Shown: one piece after another, positions 10,207 through 19,542 of the stretch
Numbering within the stretch: the stretch's first letter is position 1
How the letters are laid out: each line of letters begins with the position of its first letter
Source: Phanerodontia chrysosporium
Taxonomy: Eukaryota; Basidiomycota; Agaricomycetes; Polyporales; Phanerochaetaceae
NCBI GenBank assembly: GCA_001910725.1
Contig: MJGA01000074.1
Coordinates: 1 to 53,459 of the forward strand
Direction: 5' to 3'
Length of the DNA: 53,459 bases
Translations under genes and position numbers: made by a program
The notes under the pieces: model-generated
Seen by the model: only the letters and a program-made list of their open reading frames with translations
Told to the model about the DNA's origin: nothing
The model's database searches: none

Positions 10207-11835
10207 TCCTCCATCAGTCCGTCAAGGCGTTTGATGGCTTCGTCTTTAGACAGTGTTCGGATAGTATGTTTTGCGGCTTCGAACAGGTCTTGTTGCGACT
10301 GCTGGGGGGGTGCCGGCCTGGGTGCCGGCTTCGGCTTCAACGACGTTAGTTTGTCGTCCGTTTGTCTGTCCGTTCCATCCTCCTCTGTTGGACTGGAATT
10401 GGTTTCCTTCTCTGCTTCCTCCTCGTCCTCTTCCTCGGCCTTGTCCTCGACCTCGTCCTCCCAACCAGTATTCACGTGCGAAGTGTCCGGATCGTCCGCC
10501 AGTGAAGCATTTGATGTTGCTCTTCGTGGTTATAGCATCAACATCCATCGCGTTAGGGTCTTTGGGTGCCGATTTATGACCGGTGTCGTGGCTTGGGTGC
10601 ATGGCTGCGTCAATGCCTTGGGCGAGATCCTGCCAGAGGCAAAGGGTCTCAGTGGCATAGAGTTGTCGTCTTTCTGCGACTACTTGGGGTAGAGTCATGT
10701 CGTGAATATCCTTGTTCAGTGCCGCTTTATAGTCTGTGATGAAGGGACTTGTAGCGTCGTCGTCGGTAATATCGATTTTGGCTTCGACAAGGCATGCATC
10801 GAACTTAGTGTTGAGGTCGCGGACTGATCCCCTTCCTTGCTTTAACTTCTTTAACGTAGTGAATGCATCTGCACGGTGGTTGGTAGGTTGGTATCGGGAA
10901 AGGAATTCTTGGGTGTATTGGGCCCACGTAAGCCAGCTGGTTTGAAGGTACCATCGTTCCTTCATCATTGACCAGGTTCGCGGTGCCTGGTGCTGACCGT
11001 CCTCCATGAGCGAATTAGCGAATACGATCCTCTTTGCTTCCGTGTTGAACTTGGAAGGCTTGGCTTCGAAGTAAATTTTGCATTGATGAATGAAGTTTCG
11101 TGCTTGTTTCGGGTTGCCTTTGAAAGTTTGGGGTCTGGCGATATCGGCGTCATTGCGCATATCGAGTAACTATCTGATGATGTCGGGAGGCAACCCGTCT
11201 TGTGGCGGGGCCCCTGCTGGGTTTCCCCCTCCGAATGGTCCTCCAGGTGGTCCCCCAGGTGGTCCTCCGGGTGGTCCTCCGGATGGGTTTTCTTCTTCTT
11301 CGAATGGGTCTCCTCCATCTCCTCCAGATGGGTCTCCGGATCCCCCAGCTCCTCCCAGGTTCTCCTTGTTGTGGATGGCTGCTAGAATGGCTGTTTCTAT
11401 TTCTCTTGCGGATAATGTGGTTGTGGTGTGGAGCCTCTGTTGGATACTTTCTGCAATATCACTTGTGCTTAGGTTGTGTATCATGTTGGAGCGTTCTTGC
11501 TGTAGGGATGTTTTAGATTCCTCGAGGTAGTCTCCTTCTCTGTATAAGCTTAGTATCGTTCGATATATCTGTCTCCCTATCTTGGAGAACTGCCCGATTT
11601 GCCCTTCGCCTGGGGCTTCTTTTCCTACAAGAAGTCGATTGTGAGGTGCTGCTCGTGATACTCGCCATGGGCATGGTTGTAATTCGCATGTGTGGATGAT
11701 GGGTATTCCTTCTTTGTTCTTTACGCGATATTCGTCTCTTCTTTCGGTTGGGCAGTAGTAGTGTATGAACGTCTTGCACCGCTCGAGGTAGGGATTGGGT
11801 ATAGGTTCTTGAGACATCTTCGAGGGGTATCCCAT
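10167..11835 (-). pseudogene. Gypsy-1 Gag (remnant)
   Basis: Gag begins at ATG 11835 with a Cys-containing N-terminal segment (CKTFIHYYCP...CELQPCPWRV) and a Gly/Pro-rich linker made of repeated GGPP units (about 11215-11290). An in-frame TAG near 11167 separates this from the capsid-like core (RPQTFKGNPKQARNFIHQCKIYF). The zinc knuckle near 10490 is damaged (CFTGGRSGHFAREYW, two Cys lost). A frameshift near 10400 moves the C-terminal part to another frame, ending NNNPDQDFQQ-stop at 10167. The N-terminal Cys segment is shared with Gypsy-2, where it lies upstream of the first ATG. Confidence 0.8.
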
Positions 11836-11854
11836 CGAAGGATAAACATGGGGG

Positions 11855-11864
11855 AAGCTAGTAT
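11855..11864 (-). other. Gypsy-1 self-primer binding site
   Basis: Two bases inside the 5' LTR, the element-sense sequence ATACTAGCTT pairs with AAGCCAGTAT (plus-strand complement at 11910-11919) at 9 of 10 positions. That LTR segment lies 34 nt downstream of the TATATAA box (plus-strand TTATATA 11947-11953), that is, at the predicted transcript start. Confidence 0.7.
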
Positions 11865-11866
11865 AA

Positions 11867-12075
11867 TGTAAGAGTCGAGAACGAAGTAGATTCTAGACGA
11901 GAGTACAGAATACTGGCTTGGAGAAAAGAAGATGAGTGTCCTAGCCTTATATACGTCTAACCTAGCCTATGACTCAGGAAGGGACAGCGACATTAGTAAG
12001 GCAGAGAAGGAATGAGTAATAATACAGAGGAAATGAGTAAGCAAAAGAAAAATATTTATCATCGTATTTGTAATA
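11867..12075 (-). repeat. Gypsy-1 5' LTR
   Basis: About 209 bp, TGTAAGAG...TGTAATA on the plus strand, the same ends as the Gypsy-2 LTR (TGTAAGAG...TGTAACA) with one change. It contains TATATAA in element sense (11947-11953). The right boundary is inferred from the end motif and from the start of hAT-like sequence immediately after it. Confidence 0.7.
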
Positions 12076-12363
12076 GTCAATGTATCGGTGGCCACCCACT
12101 CGTGCAAATGAACCTGGACATCCTGTCAGCACTGGCAACCTCAACTGACATTAAGCGGACCTTCTCACGCAGGGGTTTCACCATTTCGAAGTGACAGCAT
12201 ACATTGGCAAATGCCTTTATGCAGACTGCAACTATGCTCAGATCCTGGGCTAAAGTCTCAGACATTGTTCCTGAGTTGGACATCCTCTAGATTCTTCATG
12301 AGAAGTCAAAGCGCATTAAGAAAGGCTATGTAAAGCATGTTAGTAGCGATGGGAATGCCAAGT
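12076..12363 (+). pseudogene. hAT-family transposase C-terminal fragment
   Basis: Translation of the plus strand gives HPLVQMNLDILSALATSTD followed by IKRTFSRRGFTISK (about 12092-12194). After a TGA stop it continues as QHTLANAFMQTATMLRSWAK. This is the C-terminal dimerisation region of hAT transposases (usual pattern: P-L...A.D.LS.PATS..VER.FS.GR...S). Two stops break it, no N-terminal part or terminal inverted repeats are visible, and Gypsy-1 appears to be inserted at its left side. The following 285 bp to 12648 hold one 67-codon open frame (12421-12624) that I do not recognise and see no reason to call a gene. Confidence 0.65.
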
Positions 12364-12653
12364 AGTTTAGTTTGTTAAATAAGAAATATATAATCTGTTT
12401 TTCTCTACTCTGCATACAGTGTGATGTCTACTACAAACATGACATTTGGCTATGCCAATGGCCTTCAACAGTGCTCTGCATTGTATAAGGACCCCGGACA
12501 CCCCGTACTGTTAGGCAAAAATGTAGCCAGCTTTTTCGCACTGATGCTGGTCCTCCCTCACCTCATAGCCTTACAGGTCACCGACGAGTACCTGGTTGAT
12601 AACCTGCACATGTGCAGAGCATGACCCGGATCCACCAGTGACTCGTGAGAACA

Positions 12654-12903
12654 TATTGGTTTTTGGGTGTGACATGTGATATGTGTTCCGCACTGAATTA
12701 GCATGTGGGGGATCAAACAGTGTTGCCATTGACGAAACTGTCCCCATTATGTCATTGCTGACTAATGGCGAGATATGTCTTGCATTTTATTTGAATTTTC
12801 TCGTAGTAGCTACATGTATATAAGGAGGATCAGAGGGCCCCACAGCATTGAAAATACAATCGCATTGAGCCAGTTCCCTGCACCTGAACTTAAAATTCTA
12901 ACA
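12654..12903 (+). repeat. Small copia-like element 5' LTR
   Basis: About 250 bp, starting TATTG (from TGTTG) and ending TTCTAACA. It contains TATATAA at 12817-12823 followed by GGAGGATCAGAGGGCCCC. It aligns along its length with 14031-14274, with many substitutions. Confidence 0.8.
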
Positions 12904-13329
12904 GGTTATGAGCTCCGAGGGGCCATAGCTGTCTCAACTCCTTTCTCGTTGCTTCGGTGGACCACCCGCGCTTACCCATTGATCGTTTGATTGGGTGTCT
13001 CTACGTTGTTTGGCTGTCTAGCTGTTGATGTGTCTATACCATTGGGTTTTTACCCATGTTTGCATGTCTACGTATTTGCTGTTGGTTGGTATGTCTACGC
13101 CATTGCGTTTCTATGCATTTTGTTTGAGCTGTCAAGCCATGGGCATGTCTATGCCATTTGCTTAGTCATTGACTTTGTGGCACTTACCAGATATGGAAGG
13201 TTGTGAGAGAAGCAGTTTCAGCGGCAGATTGTCATGTTTTGAACTGCTGCATGAATCCAACTGATACACTTGGAAGTACCATATGGGGATGCAGTTGTTT
13301 CAAAAGGATTTGTGGAATATGATGTCAGG

Positions 13330-13980
13330 CAGTGAGCCAAGACTGGCATCAGGTGCAAGAGTGCAGGCTGCTTGGGATAAGCACATAAAGCTTGCTGCAG
13401 TGAAGATCGCCTTGCACATGTCAGATAGCCAGTTGCCACTGATCGGAAGACGTTGGATCCAGAGAGATGTGGCAGATTCTATGGGAGGCTTATGAGAACA
13501 CCAGCTGGGAGAATTGGATGGTGCTGATGCGCCAGTTTTTGTTGCTCTGGAAAGATGCCACAGTTTCCATGCAAGAACATCTGAATACATTTCAGGAATA
13601 TTATCAGGCACTTGTTGACGTGAAGGTCGACATCCCAGACATACTCAGGGTCACTGCACTTTTGGCAAGTTTGCCACCAAACTACAGAAACATCATTACT
13701 GCTATCGAATTGTATATTGAAAACATCACTACTGACGAGCAGGGGGAGCGCAAGTTGACACCAAATTTCGACTATGTCACGTGCCACCTGCTAAATGAGG
13801 AAAAGTGCTGAAAGCTTTTGCAGAACAGTATTGAGAGGCCTGAAGCCATGTTCACTGCCAAGCTCAAGTGCCCTCATTATTGCCAGGACATGACCTGTTT
13901 TGAGTGCAAGGAGAAGGGTCATTATTGCAGTGAGTGCCTAAAGGCACAGTCAGATAAGGGAGAGCACGCTGACATCACAC
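13330..13980 (+). pseudogene. Copia-type Gag remnant
   Basis: Two frames together give a copia Gag. The first part is ASGARVQAAWDKHIKLAAVK then IALHMSDSQLPLIG. The main frame at 13467-13811 contains MWQILWEAYENTSWENWMVL and RVTALLASLPPNYRNIITAI, a typical UBN2 Gag core. After a TGA at 13809 a zinc knuckle follows, CFECKEKGHYCSEC (CX2CX4HX4C, about 13898-13940). The frame breaks and stop make it a pseudogene. Nothing beyond Gag follows before the 3' LTR. The leader 12904-13329 has no gene but repeats words such as GTCTACGCCATTG and GTCTATACCATTG. Confidence 0.75.
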
Positions 13981-14030
13981 AGGAATTCAGTTTCTGATGT
14001 CATTTTTGGCATGTTTGCATTGAGGGGGTG

Positions 14031-14274
14031 TGTTGTTTTTTGAAGCACGATATGTGCTTCACACTGAGTCAGCACATGAGGGGTTAAACAGTGCTGCCAT
14101 CGACAAAACTGTCCCCATTATGTCATTGCTGACTAATGGCGAGATATCCCTCACATTTTATTTGAATATTCTCATAATAGCTACATATATATAAGGAGGG
14201 CCGAAGGGCCCCACAGCATTGTGAATACAATTCTGTTGAGCCAGTTCTCTGCACCCGAACTCGAAGTTCTATCA
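14031..14274 (+). repeat. Small copia-like element 3' LTR
   Basis: 244 bp, TGTTG...TTCTATCA, directly after the purine tract and directly before the GAACA target duplication (14275-14279). TATATAA lies at 14188-14194. Confidence 0.82.
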
Positions 14275-14279
14275 GAACA

Positions 14280-14400
14280 GGTACTGGACCTGCAGGTCAA
14301 CATATCTACGGATTTTCACACGGCTCCTACTTGCATGACTTGCAGGTGAGCCAGAGTCGTTGCCAGATTTACAGCCGATGCAAATAAGAGCTTCTTCTAA
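14280..14400 (-). mobile_element. 5' internal scrap of an old Gypsy-2-type element
   Basis: This short stretch ends AGCCGATGCAAATAAGAG and then AGCTTCTTCTAA next to the LTR at 14401. It resembles the Gypsy-2 leader (AGCCGATGCGTGTGGGAGC, CTTCTCCTAA). The last part is a self-primer site: AGCTTCTTCT (14389-14398) matches the LTR start-site segment (14479-14488) at 9 of 10 positions, with the same 2-nt spacer to the LTR. The rest of that element is gone. Confidence 0.6.
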
Positions 14401-14563
14401 TATAAAATTCAAAGTACATAGATTGAAAACTTGAGCTTAGACCTCAAGTGTAGCAACAGATAATGAGACAAGTACAAAAGGAGAAGCTGAGGAAAAAGAG
14501 AAAAGAGGAGTAGTCCTTATATGCTCTAACCTAAGCCTGCGATCAGGAGGGACAATAAGTCAT
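14401..14563 (-). repeat. Old Gypsy-2-type LTR, left part
   Basis: It aligns with the first half of the Gypsy-2 LTR (TATAAAATTC against TGTAAGAGTC, then CTTGAG...CTCAAGTGTAGCAA and TAGTCCTTATATGCTCTAAC). Most differences are G-to-A or C-to-T. It is interrupted at 14563 by the solo copia LTR and resumes at 23066. The paired stem ACTTGAG/CTCAAGT of the young LTR is kept. Confidence 0.8.
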
Positions 14564-14785
14564 TGTTGAAAGTTGCCCTACCAGGGCGCACTCAAAACCG
14601 TCAAGCAGACAGGAGTTAAAAGCTCCAGTGCGCCCAGAGGGCTGAAGTGCCAAGCGCCCATCAAAAAATGCGCCGTCAGCATATCCTTACAAGCTCTTGT
14701 GGTGGGACAAGTCTCGCTGCCCTTCTCCATTCCTATCTTCTGCTCTGAGTAATCCATAGATTAGATTTTGTACTTATCAATCCTC
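14564..14785 (+). repeat. Solo copia LTR, left part
   Basis: It starts TGTTGAAAGTTGCCC and matches the Copia-1 LTR in the opposite orientation (for example the words GGGCGCACTCAAAACCGTC and GTGGGACAAGTCTCGC). Together with 22879-23060 it makes one 404-bp LTR. It is flanked by GTCAT at 14559-14563 and at 23061-23065, so the parent element was lost by LTR recombination before Gypsy-3 landed in it. Confidence 0.88.
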
Positions 14786-15374
14786 TATCACAAAAATGCG
14801 CTGCCCTAGCGCCTATACACCAAACCAACCAGCAATACTCACTGGCAAAGGTTTACTTGGACTACAAGGAGTGTAGCCAAGCTTGAAGACGGGGTATAGA
14901 TGCTAGAGAGGTGAGATGCGATGAGATTGAAGCTGAGGAGGCACCCCCAGCCCTCAGGATTTATATACATGTGCACCAGGTCCCCAGGGACCGGTGTTCA
15001 GGGTCCTAGCTATCTAATACCTACTACGCTATTGGCTAGTGCCCTACAGACATTCCTACATTCTCCTACACGTTCCTAAATGTTCCTATGATGTCCCAGA
15101 AACCTCCAGAACGTTCCAGCACTGTCCGGACCTGTCCAGAGACCTCCAGGACTTTCCAGTCCACTCGGCGCTTCCAAACCCTTGTCTGCTTCTAGACCTT
15201 TGACCATGTGACCCTGGGATACTGCACGTGTGCGCATCACGTGACCGCCGTATCACATGACCAGCCCCGAGCCTAGGGCTGTCACTCCAGCGCTTTTGCA
15301 TGTCACAGTTCGGAGTAATCGCTTCTGTCACCTGCTGCCCCTAACCCTAAGGGTTGAAACGAAAAACTGTGACA
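14786..15374 (-). repeat. Gypsy-3 3' LTR
   Basis: 589 bp, TATCACAAAAATGCG...AACTGTGACA. The first dinucleotide is TA rather than TG in both LTRs. It holds the same features as the 5' LTR, but the third E-box is mutated (CACATG near 15256). Confidence 0.92.
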
Positions 15375-15409
15375 TTACCCCCAATTCTAGCTGAACCTCC
15401 TGGTGAAGC

Positions 15410-18400
15410 CTAAATACCAGTGGAGCCAAAACCATTGCTGCTGCGAATGGTTGAGTCAAGGTGAGAAACCGGAGTTGGTTCGGCATAGGATATTCTTTCG
15501 AGCACGAGTTGAGCGACACGATCACCCTTGTGGAATGTAAAGGTGTTGGGCGAGTTGTTGATGAGTAGAATTTTGAGCTCTCCTCGATAATCTCAGTCAA
15601 TAACGCCTGCTCCTATGTCGATGCCTCTGAGGCTAAGGCCACTCCGTGGTGCGACTCGAGCGTAGGTACCTGGTGGAGTACACATTCGAAGGCCAGTTGG
15701 CGCTAGCTTGCGATCATGAGGCTTGAGCGTAAGGTCTTCCGTGATGAAAAGATCCAACCCTGCGCTTTCTGGTGAGCCACGTGAGGGGAGTTTTGCGTCC
15801 TTGTTCATGAGCTCGACCTCGAACTGGTCGTCTGCTCCCCAAGATTGGAGTAGCGCGAGTTCGCGCACGAAAAACTCATCCTCCTCGTCGTGGTGGCGTT
15901 GCAGAAGGGAAATTGCCTTTGGCGCATCTGGGTATTTCTTGTGGAATTGTTTGACCTTCGCCATAGCGTGCTTGAGATTGGGCAAGTATTCCCATGTGTC
16001 GCTATGCTCATCGTAGCCTCTCCACCGTACTCGGTACATAACACGGCCTTTAGAGTCTGGCTGTGCATCTACGATCTGCTCAACCTCGTACTCCTCGTCA
16101 TCACCCACATGAATGGGTGGTAGGGGTTTGCGCGTGCGATTGGCAACCTCATCCTCGACGTGCTTCGTGAGCTTGCTTGCGTGGAAGACTGGGTGAATCT
16201 TTACATGGGCTGGTAACTTCAGCTTGAAGGTAACCGGTCCCAGCTGCTCTACGATCTCGTAGGGGCCTACTCACTTTGGTGCCAGTTTCTTGGAGGGAAC
16301 CCGAAGGTTCAGATCCTTTGCGTCAAGCCAAACACGGTCTCTGACCTTGAACAAGGGTTCTGATTTACCCTGGTCGTAATACCACTTCATTCGCTCTGCA
16401 GCCAGCACGAGCGCGGCTTTCGCCTGATCTTGGACCTCCTGTCTAAGCTTCGTCCAGTCGTCCAGTTCTGACAACCTTGTAACACGGTCCTGCTCTGGGA
16501 ACATGCGTGGATGACGGCCATATTCGAGGAAGAATGGTGAGTTCTTGGTGCTTTCATGCGCCTGGTTGTTGTACGCAAACTCGGCAGAGGGCAAAAGATA
16601 CACCCAGTCGTTCTGCCTGAAGTTTGTGTAGCAGCGCAGATACTGCTCCAATGACTGATTAACTCGCTCAGTCTGACCGTCTACCTGAGGGTGAAACGCT
16701 GTAGTCATTGCTGACTTGATCCCCAAGAGTCTGCACCATTCCTGGAAGAGTTTCACAGTGAACTGTGTTCCTCTATCCGAAATGATCTGTCTGGGTAGGC
16801 CGTGCAAAGGCCAAACACGCTCATAGAGCAAATTTCCCAGATCCTTGGCTGAAAACTCCTTGGTGATGGGGAGGAAATGTGCTCGCTTGGTTAAGCGGCA
16901 AACGACTACGAAGATAGCGTTGTAACCGTCTGACTCAGGCAAGTCTGTGATCATATCGCATGAGATTATCTCCCAGGTTTCCGACGGAACCTCGTTCGGC
17001 TGTAGCAGGCCAGCAGGCTTCTGGTTGACGTTTTTATGCGACTGGCAGACTTCGCAACCTGCGACATACTTCTTGACGTAAACTGACATTCCTGGCCACC
17101 AGTAGTTGCGCGACAGCAACTCCAACATCTTCCATCGTCCAGGGTGTCCAGCCCCAGGGAAGTTGTGGTGTAACTTGAGTAGATCTGCCCTAATCTTGTC
17201 GTCCTTGGGTACATACACCTTGCCTCGGTGCAGTAGTAGCCCATCCTCGAGGTGCCATTCCGCTAAGTCCTTCCCGAACTCTCTTGGTCCTTTCAACATC
17301 AGGTCTTTGTACGACTTGGTGACTTCATCGTCCAGCAGGGCTTTTCTGATCCTTTCTAGCAGTTTGCTATCGTCCACTATCGATGAATGGGTTGGTTGCA
17401 TGGCTCGAATCGCGAAATATTCTGGCTTCAAAAGGACTTTTTCACGATTGTCGCAATCCACCCCCAATTCATGATCTGGCCTCCTGGACATTGGATCAGC
17501 CTGCTTCATCGTCTTTCCAGGCTTGTGCTCCAACTTGAAGTGGAAACGTGTGAGGAAAAGACTCCAACGTGCTTGTCGTCGCGTCAAGTCTTGTGCCTTG
17601 CGGAAATAGGTCAAATTCTGGTGATCTGACCATATTTCAAACGGTAGAGGGTGTCCCTCCAAGTGGTGGCGCCATTCCTTCAGCGCGCGGATGATGGCTA
17701 GTATCTCCTTGTCGTATATCTCGTAGTTGCGCTCGTGTACGCCTAGCGCCTTGGAGTAAAACGCGACAGGGTGCCAAAGGCCATCCTCGCCCAGTTACTC
17801 AAGTACAGCCCCCGTAGCAAAGTCTGACGAATCGCATTCGAGCCTAAAAGGGTGCTCGTCGTCTGGAATCTTGAGAATAGGCGCAGTAGTGAACGCTCTT
17901 TTGAGTGTATCGAAGGCATTCTGCTGCTCAGGCCCCCATTCCCACTCTTTGCCTTTGCGGGTAAGTTCTGACAATGGGCGAACAATCTTGCCAAAGTCTC
18001 AAATAAACCGTCGGTAGAAGTTGGCAAAACCCAGGAAAGCCTGGACATCTTTGACCCTTTTGGGTATGGGCCAAGATAAAACGCCATCCACCTTCGATGG
18101 ATCCATCTGAACCGACCCCTTGCTGATGATCATTCCGAGGTATTCAATGCTATCCATCTCGAAGAAGCATTTTTCTGGCTTAGCGAACAGGTCGTTGTCG
18201 CGTAGCCGCTGCAATACCTCGCGAACTAATCGCCGATGGTGGTCCAAGTCATTCGTGAAGATGAGAATGTCGTCTAGGTAGACCATGACATGCCCTTCTC
18301 GAATCAGATCGTCGAGAATATGGTTCATCATGCGCTGAAAGGTTGCTGGTGCATTGCTGAGGCCAAAGAACATCACTGTAGGTTCGTATAAACCGAAAGG

Positions 18401-19471
18401 TGTGATGAAGGCCAGCTTCCACTCGTCTCCTTCCTTGATTCTGACGTTGTTATACCCCCATCTAAGGTCAATCTTGGTGTATATACTGGCCTTAGATAGT
18501 CGATCTATAAGGTCTAAGATCTTGGGTATAGGGAAGTGGTCTTTCTTGATGACTTCGTTCAGCTTTCTGTAGTCTTGCACCAAGCGCAATGAACCGTTCT
18601 TCTTCTTCACGAAAAAGACTGGTGCTGCCAGCGGGGATTTACTCGGTCTGATGTATCCCTTGGCGAGATTCTCCTGAATCCACTCGTCCAGAGAATTCCT
18701 CTCTTCTGGCGACAGCGAGTAATTACGAGCTGGTCGAGGTAGGGTGGCTTCGTCGATAAACTCGACAGCGTGGTCGTAAGGCTTTCGTACGGGTAACCGT
18801 TCGCTTGCACGCTTCGAAAACACATCCCCATAGTTCTGATACTGTGCAGGGACAAGCTGCTCCCAGCCCTCGATTCCCTCCAGCGAACGAATACTGCACA
18901 TCGCTGCGATCTTCCGGCAGGTTACTGCCAAAACGCGGCCATCTGGGGTGGAAGGGTCGACCCACTGAAGCCAAGGCTCCTCTTCTTCCTCCTCGAAGTC
19001 CTCATCCATAGGTTCTTCGAGCTCTGCTTGTGCTACTTGAGCCTTGTGGCTGGTAAAGCGACAAGAATCTGGGCATCTGGAGTACTTCCACTCGCCCTTA
19101 TCCCAATCTATCTCAGGATTATGCTTCTTTAAGTAGCTAAAGCCGAGGAACATGTCCTTTCCACCCAGATCTGTAATGAGGCATGCTTGTCTGGAGACAT
19201 GGTCCCCTACGGCTACGTCGAGCCAAGCATACTCCTCAATACTGCCACTCTTGTTCCTGGAGCCATCTGCGTTGTATACGCGTATCTCCCTGGCCAGCTG
19301 GTTCGTCTTCAGCTTGTGCTTCTTGACGAAGCGGTGGCTAATGAACACAGCATAGGCCCCTGAATCAACCAGCGCGGTAGTCTGCACTCTGATTTCCTTA
19401 CCCTGACTCAAAGTTACTGGAACAAGAAAGCTCGATTTAGAGGGCAAACTAGAAACTTTTCTCGATTCCAA
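15410..19471 (-). pseudogene. Gypsy-3 Pol: protease, RT, RNase H, integrase, chromodomain, dUTPase
   Basis: One colinear frame series from 19471 encodes protease (ALVDSGAYAVFISHRF, near 19365), reverse transcriptase ([16 protein letters not shown]; catalytic MVYLDDILIFTND near 18280), RNase H ([15 protein letters not shown]), integrase (HPGRWKMLELL...CEVCQSHK; ISDRGTQFT; HPQVDGQTERVNQ), chromodomain (DDEEYEVEQIVDAQPDSKG...YRVRWRGYDEHSDTWEYL near 16000-16105) and a dUTPase domain at about 15770-15415. The dUTPase shows motif 1 GSPESAGLDL, motif 2 APRSGLSLRGID, motif 3 GVID-stop-DYRGE, motif 4 GDRVAQLVLE and motif 5 SSNGFGSTGI, then a TAG stop at 15410. Four internal stops lie at 17999-18001, 17795-17797, 16271-16273 and 15593-15595. 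No frameshift was found between the parts, so those four codons alone appear to silence it. Confidence 0.88.
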
Positions 19472-19542
19472 AACTGATCTAATACATTCTACTGAGTCGG
19501 GAGGGTAAAGGAAATCTAAAAACGGACCAGATGTCGCAGACT

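Larger units (their letters stand above)
1..12075 (-). mobile_element. Gypsy-1: decayed Ty3/gypsy chromovirus, split by Copia-1
   Basis: A Ty3/gypsy LTR retrotransposon read on the minus strand. From its 5' LTR (11867-12075) the order is Gag, protease, dUTPase, reverse transcriptase, RNase H, integrase, chromodomain and a third ORF, which runs off the left edge of the window, so the 3' LTR is not seen. Copia-1 (4016-9022) is inserted between the dUTPase and reverse transcriptase parts; joining the flanks across the ATTTG duplication restores colinearity with intact Gypsy-2 (23725-31859). Reading frames are broken by many stops and shifts, several of them at cod­ons where Gypsy-2 has Arg CGA or Trp TGG. 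It is therefore a fossil related to, but well diverged from, Gypsy-2. After its 5' LTR end the flanking sequence is a hAT fragment. Confidence 0.9.
12654..14274 (+). mobile_element. Small gag-only copia-like LTR element
   Basis: A 1621-bp plus-strand element with two related LTRs (12654-12903 and 14031-14274) and a 5-bp target duplication GAACA (12649-12653 and 14275-14279). The internal part is only 1127 bp. It has a primer-binding site GGTTATGAGC at 12904 (initiator-Met half-tRNA type), a leader, a decayed gag and a purine tract TTGAGGGGGTG at 14020-14030 just before the 3' LTR. No protease, integrase or reverse transcriptase is present. It is either an internally deleted copy or a non-autonomous family. 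The LTRs are clearly diverged, so it is old. Confidence 0.85.

Noticed and set aside
11210..11290. Tandem repeat of GGTGGTCCTCC-like units as a satellite
   Set aside because: It encodes the Gly/Pro linker of Gypsy-1 Gag and has an equivalent Gly-rich linker in Gypsy-2 Gag.
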